Assembly: GCA_003158705.1 (NCBI GenBank)
Contig: PMKX01000001.1
Span: forward strand, 2,594 to 17,716
DNA: 15,123 nt
Direction of reading: 5' to 3'
DNA from: Actinomycetota bacterium
GTDB taxonomy: Bacteria > Actinomycetota > Thermoleophilia > UBA2241
Part shown: positions 6,329 through 15,123 of the stretch, piece by piece
Layout: every line of letters starts with the position of its first letter
Position numbering within the stretch: the first letter of the stretch is position 1
Notes under the pieces: generated by a model
What the model saw: the letters and a program-made list of their open reading frames with translations, nothing else
What the model was told of the DNA's origin: nothing
Database searches by the model: none
Translations under genes and position numbers: made by a program

Positions 6329-6355
6329 TGCATCCTCCCCCTAGCGCCCACGTCC

Positions 6356-6401
6356 ATGCTATTATCGCATCATCTGTGGTATACTCGTCAAGCATCATGC
6401 T
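6356..6401. promoter_or_regulatory. Divergent promoter region with XRE-type operator candidates
   Basis: On the plus strand TGGTATACT (6377-6385) is an extended -10 element, placing a start near 6392 and a leader of about 40 bases before the ATG at 6432. On the minus strand TTGACG (6386-6391) and GATAAT (6361-6366) could serve the XRE operon, though their 19-base spacing is long. AGCATCATGCT (6391-6401) is a perfect palindrome around a central C. GCATCAT is directly repeated at 6367-6373 and 6392-6398. The overlapping promoters and repeats suggest one regulator controls both sides. Much more AT-rich than its surroundings. Confidence 0.55.
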
Positions 6402-6431
6402 GTTTACGATTCTCCACAGGAAAGGATGACC

Positions 6432-6644
6432 ATGGCGCGGAACAAGCCAGCGAACCACGGCAAGCCGTGGACACCTCAGGCCGACAAGAAGCTGAAGGCG
6501 CTCGCGCAAGGGAACACGCCCACCGGCCTCATCGCTCACGACCTCGGACGCACGGAAGACGCTGTTCGCTCACATGCCTCTGACATCGATGTCTCCCTAA
6601 AGCCCACGAACCAGTCGCCCTACAACAGGCGCAAAGGCAAGTAG
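6432..6644 (+). CDS. Small Myb/SANT-like HTH protein
   Basis: This 70-residue protein belongs to a group of very small proteins with the pattern HGKPWTPQADKKLKALAQGN, an IAHDLGRTEDAVRSHA helix pair and a LKPTNQSPYNRR tail. The W, the D-x-x-L and the LGRT-x-x-AV motifs are those of a Myb/SANT or ASCH-like DNA-binding helix-turn-helix of about 45 residues. I recall similar short proteins with the same LKPTNQSPY ending in many bacteria, without an assigned role. The likely role is DNA binding. ATG 6432 has AAAGG (6421-6425) at six bases; ATG 6426, two codons earlier, is also possible. It is divergent from the XRE operon and 93 bases before the next plus-strand gene, so the two may form an operon. 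Confidence 0.82.
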   Translation: MARNKPANHGKPWTPQADKKLKALAQGNTPTGLIAHDLGRTEDAVRSHASDIDVSLKPTNQSPYNRRKGK

Positions 6645-6737
6645 CGTGGGCAGACGGGGCGATGTCGGTCGTGCGCAAACCGGACCCCCAGTACTCACCA
6701 CGGTGCTGCCTCTCAACAGACGAAACTGGGAGTTGAC

Positions 6738-7373
6738 GTGATCCGGCTGAGCATGAAGGGTATGGCAAAGTACGTGACCTCTGGATCCGCCGGCCAGCGA
6801 AAGGTGCTCCGCGACTTCAAGTACCCCGATCCTGAGGGTCACGCCCAGATCGTGTACTACTCGGAAGCGCGCTCGGTCATTGTCGCGTTCCATCGGTGTC
6901 GGCTGGATCGCGAATGGCTTAGGGAGCAAGCAGACCGACTGCAGGGCCTGGGCATGGGCAACACTGGTCGCGCGCAAGCCCGTTTGCTCCACAACGCTCG
7001 CGCGATACGGTCATACGAACGCGCGTTTGGCGGGCAGACGCTCGTATTGAACGACGACCTTTCTCTGACGCTCGTCTTCGGAGATGTCGAGGTCACTGTC
7101 ACGCCCGACCTCTTCGCGGAGGACCGCAGTCGCCGCAAACTGATCAAGCTGGACTTCGCCAAGGAGAAGCCTGACGACCGCGTCCCCAAGATCATCACGC
7201 AGCTCATGTATCAGGGTGCGACACAGGCGGGGCTGGATGTTAGGGGCAGCGATTGTCTGTACCTCGAGTGCGGCCACGGAGTCACACACAAGGGGACAGG
7301 CGTTCGCAGTCGCCTGAACGCGGAGATAGAGGCGGCGTGCGCAAACATCGCGGCTCTCTGGCCATCAATCTAG
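6738..7373 (+). CDS. Uncharacterised protein, possibly degenerate PD-(D/E)XK-like
   Basis: This is a soluble 211-residue protein. The N-terminal half (1-95) starts MIRLSMKGMAKYVTSG and contains basic helical segments (RKVLRDFKYPDPEGHAQIVY, then LLHNARAIRSYERAF). The C-terminal half has VEVTVTPDLFAED (D124), KLIKLDF (K137, D139) and IITQLMYQGATQAG (Q155, Y158). A strand-borne PD, a following acidic/Lys strand and a Q-x-x-Y helix recall RecB/Cas4-type nucleases. The order K-L-D rather than D-x-K breaks the catalytic signature, so nuclease activity is doubtful. GTG 6738 has GGGAG (6728-6732) at five bases. It probably shares a transcript with the Myb/SANT-like gene. I do not assign a function. 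Confidence 0.72.
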   Translation: MIRLSMKGMAKYVTSGSAGQRKVLRDFKYPDPEGHAQIVYYSEARSVIVAFHRCRLDREWLREQADRLQGLGMGNTGRAQARLLHNARAIRSYERAFGGQTLVLNDDLSLTLVFGDVEVTVTPDLFAEDRSRRKLIKLDFAKEKPDDRVPKIITQLMYQGATQAGLDVRGSDCLYLECGHGVTHKGTGVRSRLNAEIEAACANIAALWPSI

Positions 7374-7473
7374 GCAGCCACGCCAATCGTCCGTTTCCGA
7401 CGAGAAGGCTCAAGCATCACGGCCCACATCAACCCAGGCCCCTGATGAGAAGCTTGACGCCGCGCCTCCGCAC

Positions 7474-8115
7474 TTAGGTCGGCACCGCCCACAGGTAGTG
7501 ATCCAAGGTCTTGACGGTCACCTGCAGACCGGCCTGCCGACAGGCGTCGTACAGCCGCCAGAAGCGCACGCAGAAGTCGTAGTAGTCGGGGTCTCCGTCG
7601 CCGGGCCGGGCAAACGGCAGGTTCTTCGAGTCCCACCGCACAAGCGTGCCGACACCATTCGCCGCGTAGCTGTCGTAGATGGGCACCACGGGGCGATGGA
7701 AGTGAAGGTACTTCGCAGCAAACGAACGCGGTGCCTTCCCGTCGGTCGTCACTTCGCGCAGCAGCTCCGTGAATCGGCCGTGGGACCCCACGATGCTCTG
7801 CATGGCCTGCGCCGTCAGAGGCTCCTTCACAACGGCCAGATCCTTGATGATTGCGTCAACCTCAGCGTGATGGGCCTGAACGAACTCCGCGATGACCGTG
7901 ATCGCCTGCTGCCCTTTGGGCGGAGTCACGCGCCGCTCCAAACCAGCAGAGTAGGCACGACCGATGAGCGCCAGCTTGGCGGTGACGATGCGACGATCGG
8001 CATGGTCAGGATGTTCGCGGCAAAGCTCGTAAAGCACATCGTCGACCGCGCCCCAGTCTTGGTCGAACGCCACTGTCGCTTCAGCGAGCTGGCCCGCGGT
8101 GGGAAGAACGATCAT
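7474..8115 (-). CDS. Uncharacterised protein with KYLHFHRP...PIYDS motif
   Basis: This 213-residue, mostly helical protein has no recognised enzyme signature. The most conserved-looking block is SFAAKYLHFHRPVVPIYDSY (residues about 131-150), a form I associate with uncharacterised proteins near restriction and defence genes. Earlier, VTAKLALIGRAYSAGLERRV and the C-terminal YYDFCVRFWRLYDACRQAGL add aromatic and basic helices. The start is ATG 8115, overlapping the stop of the upstream nuclease gene by four bases (ATGA), rather than upstream in-frame codons inside that gene. The tight coupling argues that the protein works with the nuclease, as partner, specificity factor or immunity protein; which of these is open. 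It ends the mod-fic-res run. Confidence 0.78.
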   Translation of the reverse strand: MIVLPTAGQLAEATVAFDQDWGAVDDVLYELCREHPDHADRRIVTAKLALIGRAYSAGLERRVTPPKGQQAITVIAEFVQAHHAEVDAIIKDLAVVKEPLTAQAMQSIVGSHGRFTELLREVTTDGKAPRSFAAKYLHFHRPVVPIYDSYAANGVGTLVRWDSKNLPFARPGDGDPDYYDFCVRFWRLYDACRQAGLQVTVKTLDHYLWAVPT

Positions 8116-8879
8116 TCGGAGAACACGTCCCAGCCGCGTGCGTCTTTCACGATCAATCTCCCCCGGCAAGTCTCACAGGCCGGCTCCGCCAAACCCAGGA
8201 ATGGCGCGTCAATGACCGCTCTCACAGTCGTGTTGAAGGCCAGGTGCTGCTCAAGAACGCAGAGATGGACGACCAGCCTTGTCTCTGCCACCTCGGGGGT
8301 CTCGGCCGTGTAGCGTCGCAGGCCCACTGGGTCCACCAGCGACGAGATGGCTTCGCTAAGGACGTGCACCACCTGTGGCACCGTCTGGCTGTCGGCGTTC
8401 TGCAATAGATGGAACCACACCGCGACACCGACCGGTTCGGCAACAAGCTTGGCGATGTCTTTGCCAATCGGGTCGACCTTCGTCTCGCTTCGCGCCCGGC
8501 CCCGCGAGTATCCGCCTGCCTTGAACTCGATGTTCAAGGTCACAGCCCCGTAGCTCGTGGCGACAAAGGCCGCGAGGTCCGTAGAAGCACTGCGTCCGCT
8601 TCCTTCGAAGGTGTAGCGCTGACGCGTGGGCACCTCGACGGCATAGTTGACTTCCTTGATGTCTCCGCAGGGCTCGAAGGCATCGAGGACGCTAGCGAAC
8701 GCGAACCGCGCCTCCTGCTCGCTGACTCGTACAAGACCGTCGCGCTTCTGGGGGAAGACGAGGCCCGAAGCTGGACCCGCGCCACGCTTAGCTGCACCGT
8801 ATCCGCGCCAGAGGCGCTGGTCGGCCTCGCGACACCACGATGTGGCAACCTCAGCCAGCAATTCATGGGGGGGTTGCAC
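8112..8879 (-). CDS. Predicted PD-(D/E)XK nuclease
   Basis: This 255-residue protein shows the restriction-enzyme core. E56 lies in RVSEQEARFAFASVL, a helix glutamate often seen before the core. D101 is in SASTDLAAF. After a strand, LNIEFKAGGYSRGRA carries E118 and K120, giving D-(16)-E-F-K, the metal site of PD-(D/E)XK nucleases. The C-terminal end contains CETC, perhaps half a metal or structural site. The GTG start at 8879 has GGAGG at eight bases. Seven C residues in a row (codons 3-5) follow the start. It lies 122 bases after res on the same strand and overlaps the next gene by four bases. It may be an effector nuclease of the restriction cluster or part of an independent two-gene unit. 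The target is unknown. Confidence 0.78.
   Translation of the reverse strand: MQPPHELLAEVATSWCREADQRLWRGYGAAKRGAGPASGLVFPQKRDGLVRVSEQEARFAFASVLDAFEPCGDIKEVNYAVEVPTRQRYTFEGSGRSASTDLAAFVATSYGAVTLNIEFKAGGYSRGRARSETKVDPIGKDIAKLVAEPVGVAVWFHLLQNADSQTVPQVVHVLSEAISSLVDPVGLRRYTAETPEVAETRLVVHLCVLEQHLAFNTTVRAVIDAPFLGLAEPACETCRGRLIVKDARGWDVFSE
8867..8873. repeat. Seven-base G/C homopolymer just inside a start codon
   Basis: G7 on the plus strand (C7 in the coding strand) begins at the second codon's end and covers Pro3-Pro4 and the start of His5 in the PD-(D/E)XK nuclease gene. A one-base slip here would abolish the protein. It is a possible phase-variation site, but short for one. Confidence 0.6.
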
Positions 8880-9001
8880 GGTTTGTTCCTCCGCTCAGGG
8901 CAACTCCAGTCCTTGTGACCGGCGCGCCAGTGTCATGGAATGTGTCAAGTGGTCTCGCCGGCGAAATGCCGCATCCGGAACGATGGCGCAGCCGACAATT
9001 G

Positions 9002-12000
9002 TCAGGCAAGCGGCGAGACGAGCGAGAGAATCTTCTGGACATAGCCTGTGTCACCGGGCGTCTGGAACACTACGTGTCGCTTCTCGAAGTCGAGCTGACT
9101 CATCTCGCGATCCCACCAAGGAAGCTGCCCGAGAGGAGTCCGCGACACGATGAACGAGTCGAGCGTCACTGCGGGATCACCCAGCCTTGCTTCAAGCTCC
9201 TTGATCGTCTCGGCAAAGCGGAGCTTCGGGTCGTTCGGCCCCTCGACATTCCGCAGCCCCTTCGGATCGACGAAGGTCACGGACTGCCGCTTCCCATCGA
9301 CCAGCCAGAGGATGAAATCCGGGTAGAAGTTGCCGGCCTCGAAGAAGCCGACCCCCCGCCCCCGGCTCTGGTTTCGCAGCAGATAGAGTTCGCAGCCCTC
9401 GAACAAGCCGCCGCCCTTCTCGAGCTCACGCAGGTAGAGCGAGCGCAGGTCCTTGACGAAGTCGCGCTCGCCGTCGTTGAGCGCCACTGGCCTCACTTCC
9501 ACGACGTCGTTCTGTGAGCAACATAGGAGCGGCTGGTACAGGTGCCGGTCGAACGCCAGTGACACGAACGAGCCGAAGCCCGCATCGGCCAGCTCACCGT
9601 TGCCGAGCTTCTCCTTGAGCGTCGTCAACGTCTGCAGCAGCTGTTCCTGCGACTGCTGCACCAGCACCCGGTACTCGTCGAAGAAGTTGGGGTCGTCTTC
9701 GCCCAGCTCGCGGTACTCAAGGTGCTGTGCCTCGAACGCCGCCTTGCAGTAGCGATAGAAGCGGTCGCAGTACTTCTTGAGCAGCGTGAGCGCCATCTCC
9801 TGCCACAGGCGCACGCGCCTGAAGTCACCCATCGCAAGCTGGTCCTCAGGAACGTAGAGCGTGTACCAGTCGTCCCTCTCGAGCAACGTCCGCGCCGCCT
9901 GGCGTGGTAGGTCAAGGTTGTGCCACGAACGCTCAGCCTTGAACTTCTGGAGCTCAAAGAACACCGCGTCCCAGTCGAAGAACGCCAGGTGCTCCGCGCG
10001 CAGCCTACCCTCGTGCTTTGCCGCAACTCCCCCGCCTTCACCCGCTCCACGACTACGCTGCGCCTGGATCTTGGGGTACCAGTCCACCACGAGCGGATAC
10101 CGCACGAGCTGATCGGGCACGTCGCCGAGCACCGGCTTGGGACCGTCCTTCTTGAAGTCGACGTCGTCGCGCAACTTGATCGTGCGCAGCTTCCGCTCGC
10201 CCAGCCCCCGGATGACCGGCAGCACGACCTCGACGCGCTCCTCGTTGGCCGGCAGGCCCTCCTCTTCGAGGTACTCCTTGAACTGGCGCATGTAGTCGGC
10301 GCGCACGCCGAAGATGTTCAGGGTCTCGAGACTCGGCAGCCACGCAGGCGCCTGAACTCCCGCAACACGCCCGCTGCGCTTGAGGCTGAAGTCGTAGCCC
10401 TTGAGCCGCACCCCTCGTCCGAAGAGCTGGATGATCTCGGAACCCTCGGATCGGCCCACGTTCATCAACCCCATGGTGCTCACACGCCAACTGTTCCAGC
10501 CCTCGGTGAACTTCTTGGAGCCGATCAGCAGGTTGACCCGAGACTCGGTCTCGCTGATCACATCGAACAGCGACGAGCCAAGCTGTCGTTCCTCGACGAC
10601 GAGCTCGTCGTGCGCCTCGCAGAGCTTGCGCAGCGTCGCAGTATCGCCCACGTTGATGACTCCAAAGGCGTCGTTGTCGCCGGCCTGCAGGGCGATCTCG
10701 CCCTCGACACCTTTGAGGTCAACCACGTGCAACCCGGCCTGGGCCGGAGCGTTGAACACCGTGCGAAGCAGATCGTCGAACACCTCGCCGGCACTCATGC
10801 CGCAACTCGCCAGGTACGCAAACGAGTTGCCGAAGATCTCGCGTCCTTGGCCGTCGAGCAGTCCGGCGCGCCCGCCCAGCAATCGCTCGATGCGCTCCAC
10901 CGAAACGCGGCGCTCGCGCAAGAAGCCCGCGAGGAACAGCAGGATATCGAGCACGTCCGAGACCTGCCGTCCGCCGCGCGTGCGCACCGCGTTCACGCTG
11001 CCGCCCACGAACACCCACAGCGGCCGCTCCACGAGGAATGGCCGGTACTCCTTCTGGCGGTCGAGGTACAGCCTTAGCTGCTGGTAGAAGACCAGCAGGC
11101 AGGCGGTCAAGTAGCTCTGTCGCACCTCTTCGTCGTGGTCGTCCTGAAGGTTGAGGATGACGTAGTCCTTGCCGTAGCCGTCCTTGTAGAAGTACTTGTA
11201 GGAGTAGTCGAAGAGAATGCAGCGGGCGTACTCCTGCTCGAGCGCCGGCTTGTTGGCGGCGCGCATCGCCTGGCCGAATGTTGCCGAGTACTCGAACGAG
11301 AAGCCGTGCTCGCAGAGCCGGTCGCGCTTGGCCTTCCAGTCTTCGCCGCTGGAGCCGCGGTGGCCCTCGTCGACCAACACGAGGTTGTCGCCCTCGAAGG
11401 CGTCGACGGCGACCGTCTTGTCCTTGCCTTCCTCGGCCAGCTTGTGGATATCGATGATCTCGACCGCGCGGCCAGAGAACAGGCTGGCCGCGTCCTTGTC
11501 GAAGAGGTCGGCCTGCATGCCGGAGAGCGCGAACTCCTCGAGATGCTGGCGCGACAGACCCTCGTTGGGCGTGAGCAGGATGATGCGGTTGAGCTCACGC
11601 TCTCGCCCGGCCCGAGCCAGGTAGTGCCGATACTGCCGCACGTTGACGTGCATGAGCAGTGTCTTGCCCGACCCGGTCGCGCACCAGAAGGCGAGCTTGT
11701 TGAGCTGCTCCAGCTGATACGGTTCGACCTGGTCCGTAGCCGGCGTCGTGGCATTGAACGACGCGACGTGACGGTTCAACTCGGCCAGCAGACCGTCTGC
11801 GTCGGTGAAGTACCGGTCGAGGTAGATCTCGGTGAACAACAGCGCCAGGTACTGGAAGTACTTGGGCAGCACCCTGTGTCCGTCGCGCGTGCGACGTTCG
11901 GTGATCGCCAGCCAGTGCCGCACGATGTTCTGGTCGTAGGCGAGCAGCGTGTCGCGCGTGAGCTGCTGCCGGTCGATCATCCGCATCGCCAGGGCATGGT

Positions 12001-12157
12001 GAAAGCGCGAGATGCCGTCGTCGTCGAACCCCTCGAGTTCCGGGTCGGACAGCGTCCGGGCAAGATCGTCGAAGCTCGCGACTTCGAACAGGCCGAGCAG
12101 CCACTGGTGGAGAACGAGGCGCTGGTCGAAAGGTAGACGGTCGGCGCGCGGGCTCAT
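9002..12157 (-). CDS. res: Type III-like restriction endonuclease, Res (helicase-nuclease) subunit
   Basis: The product has 1051 residues from ATG 12157. Superfamily 2 helicase motifs are complete: Walker A CATGSGKT (about residue 160), DEGH Walker B in LVLVDEGHRGSSG (about 263), SAT in FEYSATFGQ (about 291) and motif VI IIQLFGRGVRLKGYD (about 577). A C-terminal PD-(D/E)XK site reads FYPDFILWLVDG then SVTFVDPKG (D947, D964, K966). This is the layout of type III Res proteins, which translocate or slide on DNA with ATP and cut with Mod bound; length slightly exceeds EcoP15I Res. An in-frame TTG at 12202 would add 15 residues; neither start has a good ribosome binding site. The gene is on the same strand as mod, with fic between them and 112 bases upstream clear of coding. 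It could instead be a DEAD/DEAH helicase of a related defence family. Confidence 0.88.
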   Translation of the reverse strand: MSPRADRLPFDQRLVLHQWLLGLFEVASFDDLARTLSDPELEGFDDDGISRFHHALAMRMIDRQQLTRDTLLAYDQNIVRHWLAITERRTRDGHRVLPKYFQYLALLFTEIYLDRYFTDADGLLAELNRHVASFNATTPATDQVEPYQLEQLNKLAFWCATGSGKTLLMHVNVRQYRHYLARAGRERELNRIILLTPNEGLSRQHLEEFALSGMQADLFDKDAASLFSGRAVEIIDIHKLAEEGKDKTVAVDAFEGDNLVLVDEGHRGSSGEDWKAKRDRLCEHGFSFEYSATFGQAMRAANKPALEQEYARCILFDYSYKYFYKDGYGKDYVILNLQDDHDEEVRQSYLTACLLVFYQQLRLYLDRQKEYRPFLVERPLWVFVGGSVNAVRTRGGRQVSDVLDILLFLAGFLRERRVSVERIERLLGGRAGLLDGQGREIFGNSFAYLASCGMSAGEVFDDLLRTVFNAPAQAGLHVVDLKGVEGEIALQAGDNDAFGVINVGDTATLRKLCEAHDELVVEERQLGSSLFDVISETESRVNLLIGSKKFTEGWNSWRVSTMGLMNVGRSEGSEIIQLFGRGVRLKGYDFSLKRSGRVAGVQAPAWLPSLETLNIFGVRADYMRQFKEYLEEEGLPANEERVEVVLPVIRGLGERKLRTIKLRDDVDFKKDGPKPVLGDVPDQLVRYPLVVDWYPKIQAQRSRGAGEGGGVAAKHEGRLRAEHLAFFDWDAVFFELQKFKAERSWHNLDLPRQAARTLLERDDWYTLYVPEDQLAMGDFRRVRLWQEMALTLLKKYCDRFYRYCKAAFEAQHLEYRELGEDDPNFFDEYRVLVQQSQEQLLQTLTTLKEKLGNGELADAGFGSFVSLAFDRHLYQPLLCCSQNDVVEVRPVALNDGERDFVKDLRSLYLRELEKGGGLFEGCELYLLRNQSRGRGVGFFEAGNFYPDFILWLVDGKRQSVTFVDPKGLRNVEGPNDPKLRFAETIKELEARLGDPAVTLDSFIVSRTPLGQLPWWDREMSQLDFEKRHVVFQTPGDTGYVQKILSLVSPLA

Positions 12158-12269
12158 GCGTGCAACTCGCTTCCGCTTTTGTGGCTCATCAATGGCAGAC
12201 AAGTCATTTTGTTGCTCACTTTGGTAACGAAAGTGCTAAACAAGAATGATTGCTGCCAATCGCTGCTAC

Positions 12270-13378
12270 TCAAAAGATGCCGCGTCCCTCTGCAACGTTG
12301 AGAAGCGCTGGGAACGCGAGAATCGCCGCGCGCCTGCCCCGCCCCGGCGAGACAACCTTGAGCACAGCCTCCTTCTGCAGCACAGCAATCAAGCGTCTCG
12401 CCGTCGGCTCAGGAATCCCTGCGCGCGAAATGAAGTCGCTGGTCTTGAAGATGGGCTGTCCGAAGATGAAGTCGAGCGCGTGAACACCGAACTGCGAGCG
12501 TGTCATCTCGATGACTCGGCCCTTCATCTCGCCGTACAGATCGAGGATCGCCTTGGCCTTCTGCAGGTTGTCGTCGGCCTGCGCCTGCACCGCTTGCAGG
12601 AAGAATCGGCACCACCCGGCCCAGTCGCCGTCGCGTGAGACGGCCAGCAGGCGCTCGTAGTACTCGTCACGGTGCTCCTCGAAGTAGGCGCTGATATAGA
12701 ACATCGGCTGGCCGATGAGCCCCACCTGTCGGAGGAACAGCGGAATCACCATGCGCCCCAGGCGGCCGTTGCCGTCCATGAACGGGTGGAGGGCCTCAAA
12801 CTCGACATGCAGGACGGCGAGTTGCACGAGACGATCGGGTTGCTCCGAATGAAGGTACTTCTCCCAACGGCCGAACGCGTCGGGCAGCTTCTCAGGACTG
12901 ATCGGCATGAAGTGACACGTCTCGGGCATGCAGCCAGGAGGGCCGATCCAGACCTGCGTGCGCCTGAACTCACCCGGCGCCTTGTTCTGCCCGCGCACCC
13001 CTTCGAGCAGCACGGCGTGCGCGTCTCGTATCACTCGGCCCGAGAGCGGAAGCCTCACAAGGGCTTGAGTCGCCGCAAACATCGCGCGGCGGTAGTTCAG
13101 CACTTCGTGGATGTCGTCGCGCCGCTCCGGGGTAGCCGGTACCTGGCCCGCCTCGAACTCCAGCACCTCGCCCATGGTCGCCTGGGTGCCTTCGATGCGT
13201 GACGAGAGCACGGCCTCCTGGGTCGTGAGCGGCGACAGCAGCAGAGCCGGGTTGGGAATCGCCGTCAGGATCCCGTCATACCTCGCAATGGCCGCCGACG
13301 CCGGTCCGATGAACGGAACCAGCGACGCCCAGTCCAGATCGGGTGGGAACTTGCCCTCGTGGTAGGGGACCGGCGGCA

Positions 13379-13379
<1 letters not shown>
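12270..13379 (-). CDS. fic: Fic-family AMPylase with N-terminal inhibitory motif
   Basis: This 369-residue protein has the complete Fic active-site loop [12 protein letters not shown] at residues 198-209, with catalytic H198, so it should transfer AMP (or a related group) to a hydroxyl of a target protein. SSRIEG at residues 59-64 matches the [S/T]xxxE[G/N] inhibitory motif, with E63 as the blocking glutamate. Its N-terminal place makes this a class II, self-inhibited Fic protein. Residues about 300-360 form a winged-helix-like DNA-binding domain ([20 protein letters not shown]), as in many Fic proteins. The ATG at 13379 shares its A with the mod TGA stop (TGATG), so it is coupled to mod. It lies 112 bases before the preferred res start. 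Its target is unknown; Res, Mod or a host protein such as DNA gyrase are open options. Confidence 0.93.

Positions 13380-15123
<1,744 letters not shown>

Noticed and set aside
7374..7473. Terminator between the convergent 211-residue and 213-residue genes
   Set aside because: No stem of useful length and no T-tract on either strand; I see nothing specific in these 100 bases.
9920..11077. Long plus-strand open frames antisense to res (also 11135-12136)
   Set aside because: Composition (His/Leu/Glu/Arg runs) is that of the reverse-complement shadow of a GC-rich gene; no domain or ribosome binding site.
12158..12269. A promoter for res in the AT-richer gap after fic
   Set aside because: TTGGCA is present on the minus strand, but no -10 of acceptable quality lies 16-18 bases downstream.

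Overview
The window is high-GC DNA (well above 60% by eye) with frequent GTG starts and clear GGAGG-type ribosome binding sites. With the gene content (a secreted RCC1-repeat protein, a desulforedoxin-like mini-protein, an uncharacterised polytopic membrane protein) this fits an actinobacterium, possibly from an anaerobic, Coriobacteriia- or Thermoleophilia-like lineage. That placement is inference; no rRNA or other marker is present. I saw no tRNA, rRNA, CRISPR array, transposase or integrase. No stretch over 300 bases lacks a gene; the longest gaps are 459-674, 1988-2174 and 3009-3216.

Left part, 1 to about 4640, looks like chromosomal backbone: an edge-truncated secreted RCC1-repeat protein (-), a membrane protein (+), a SnoaL/NTF2-like protein (-), a 51-residue desulforedoxin-like protein (+), a VapBC toxin-antitoxin pair (-), a 285-residue protein with a faint mismatch-uracil-glycosylase-like signature (+), and a decapitated MBL-fold/beta-CASP hydrolase (-). 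The last is broken at about 4630-4640, where a 10-bp direct repeat sits and an unrelated PIN gene begins. I read this as the left edge of an inserted defence island.

Right part, about 4640 to the end, is a dense defence or mobile region. (i) A minus-strand operon XRE regulator - ImmA/IrrE metallopeptidase - PIN nuclease, with a GTGA overlap and a 5-nt gap. (ii) Divergent from it, through a shared promoter region with a perfect 11-bp palindrome, a 70-residue Myb/SANT-like HTH protein and a 211-residue unknown. (iii) A minus-strand run reading mod (edge-truncated beta-class adenine methyltransferase) - fic (AMPylase with N-terminal inhibitory motif) - res (type III-like helicase/nuclease) - PD-(D/E)XK nuclease - a 213-residue unknown.

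How they may work together: Mod and Res supply modification and ATP-dependent restriction. Fic lies translationally coupled behind mod, and the two genes after res form a coupled pair with a second predicted nuclease. This five-gene layout is the best candidate for an unusual, extended type III-like system. The XRE-ImmA-PIN cassette looks like a separate stress- or damage-triggered toxin module. The cooperation of these parts is inferred from gene order only.
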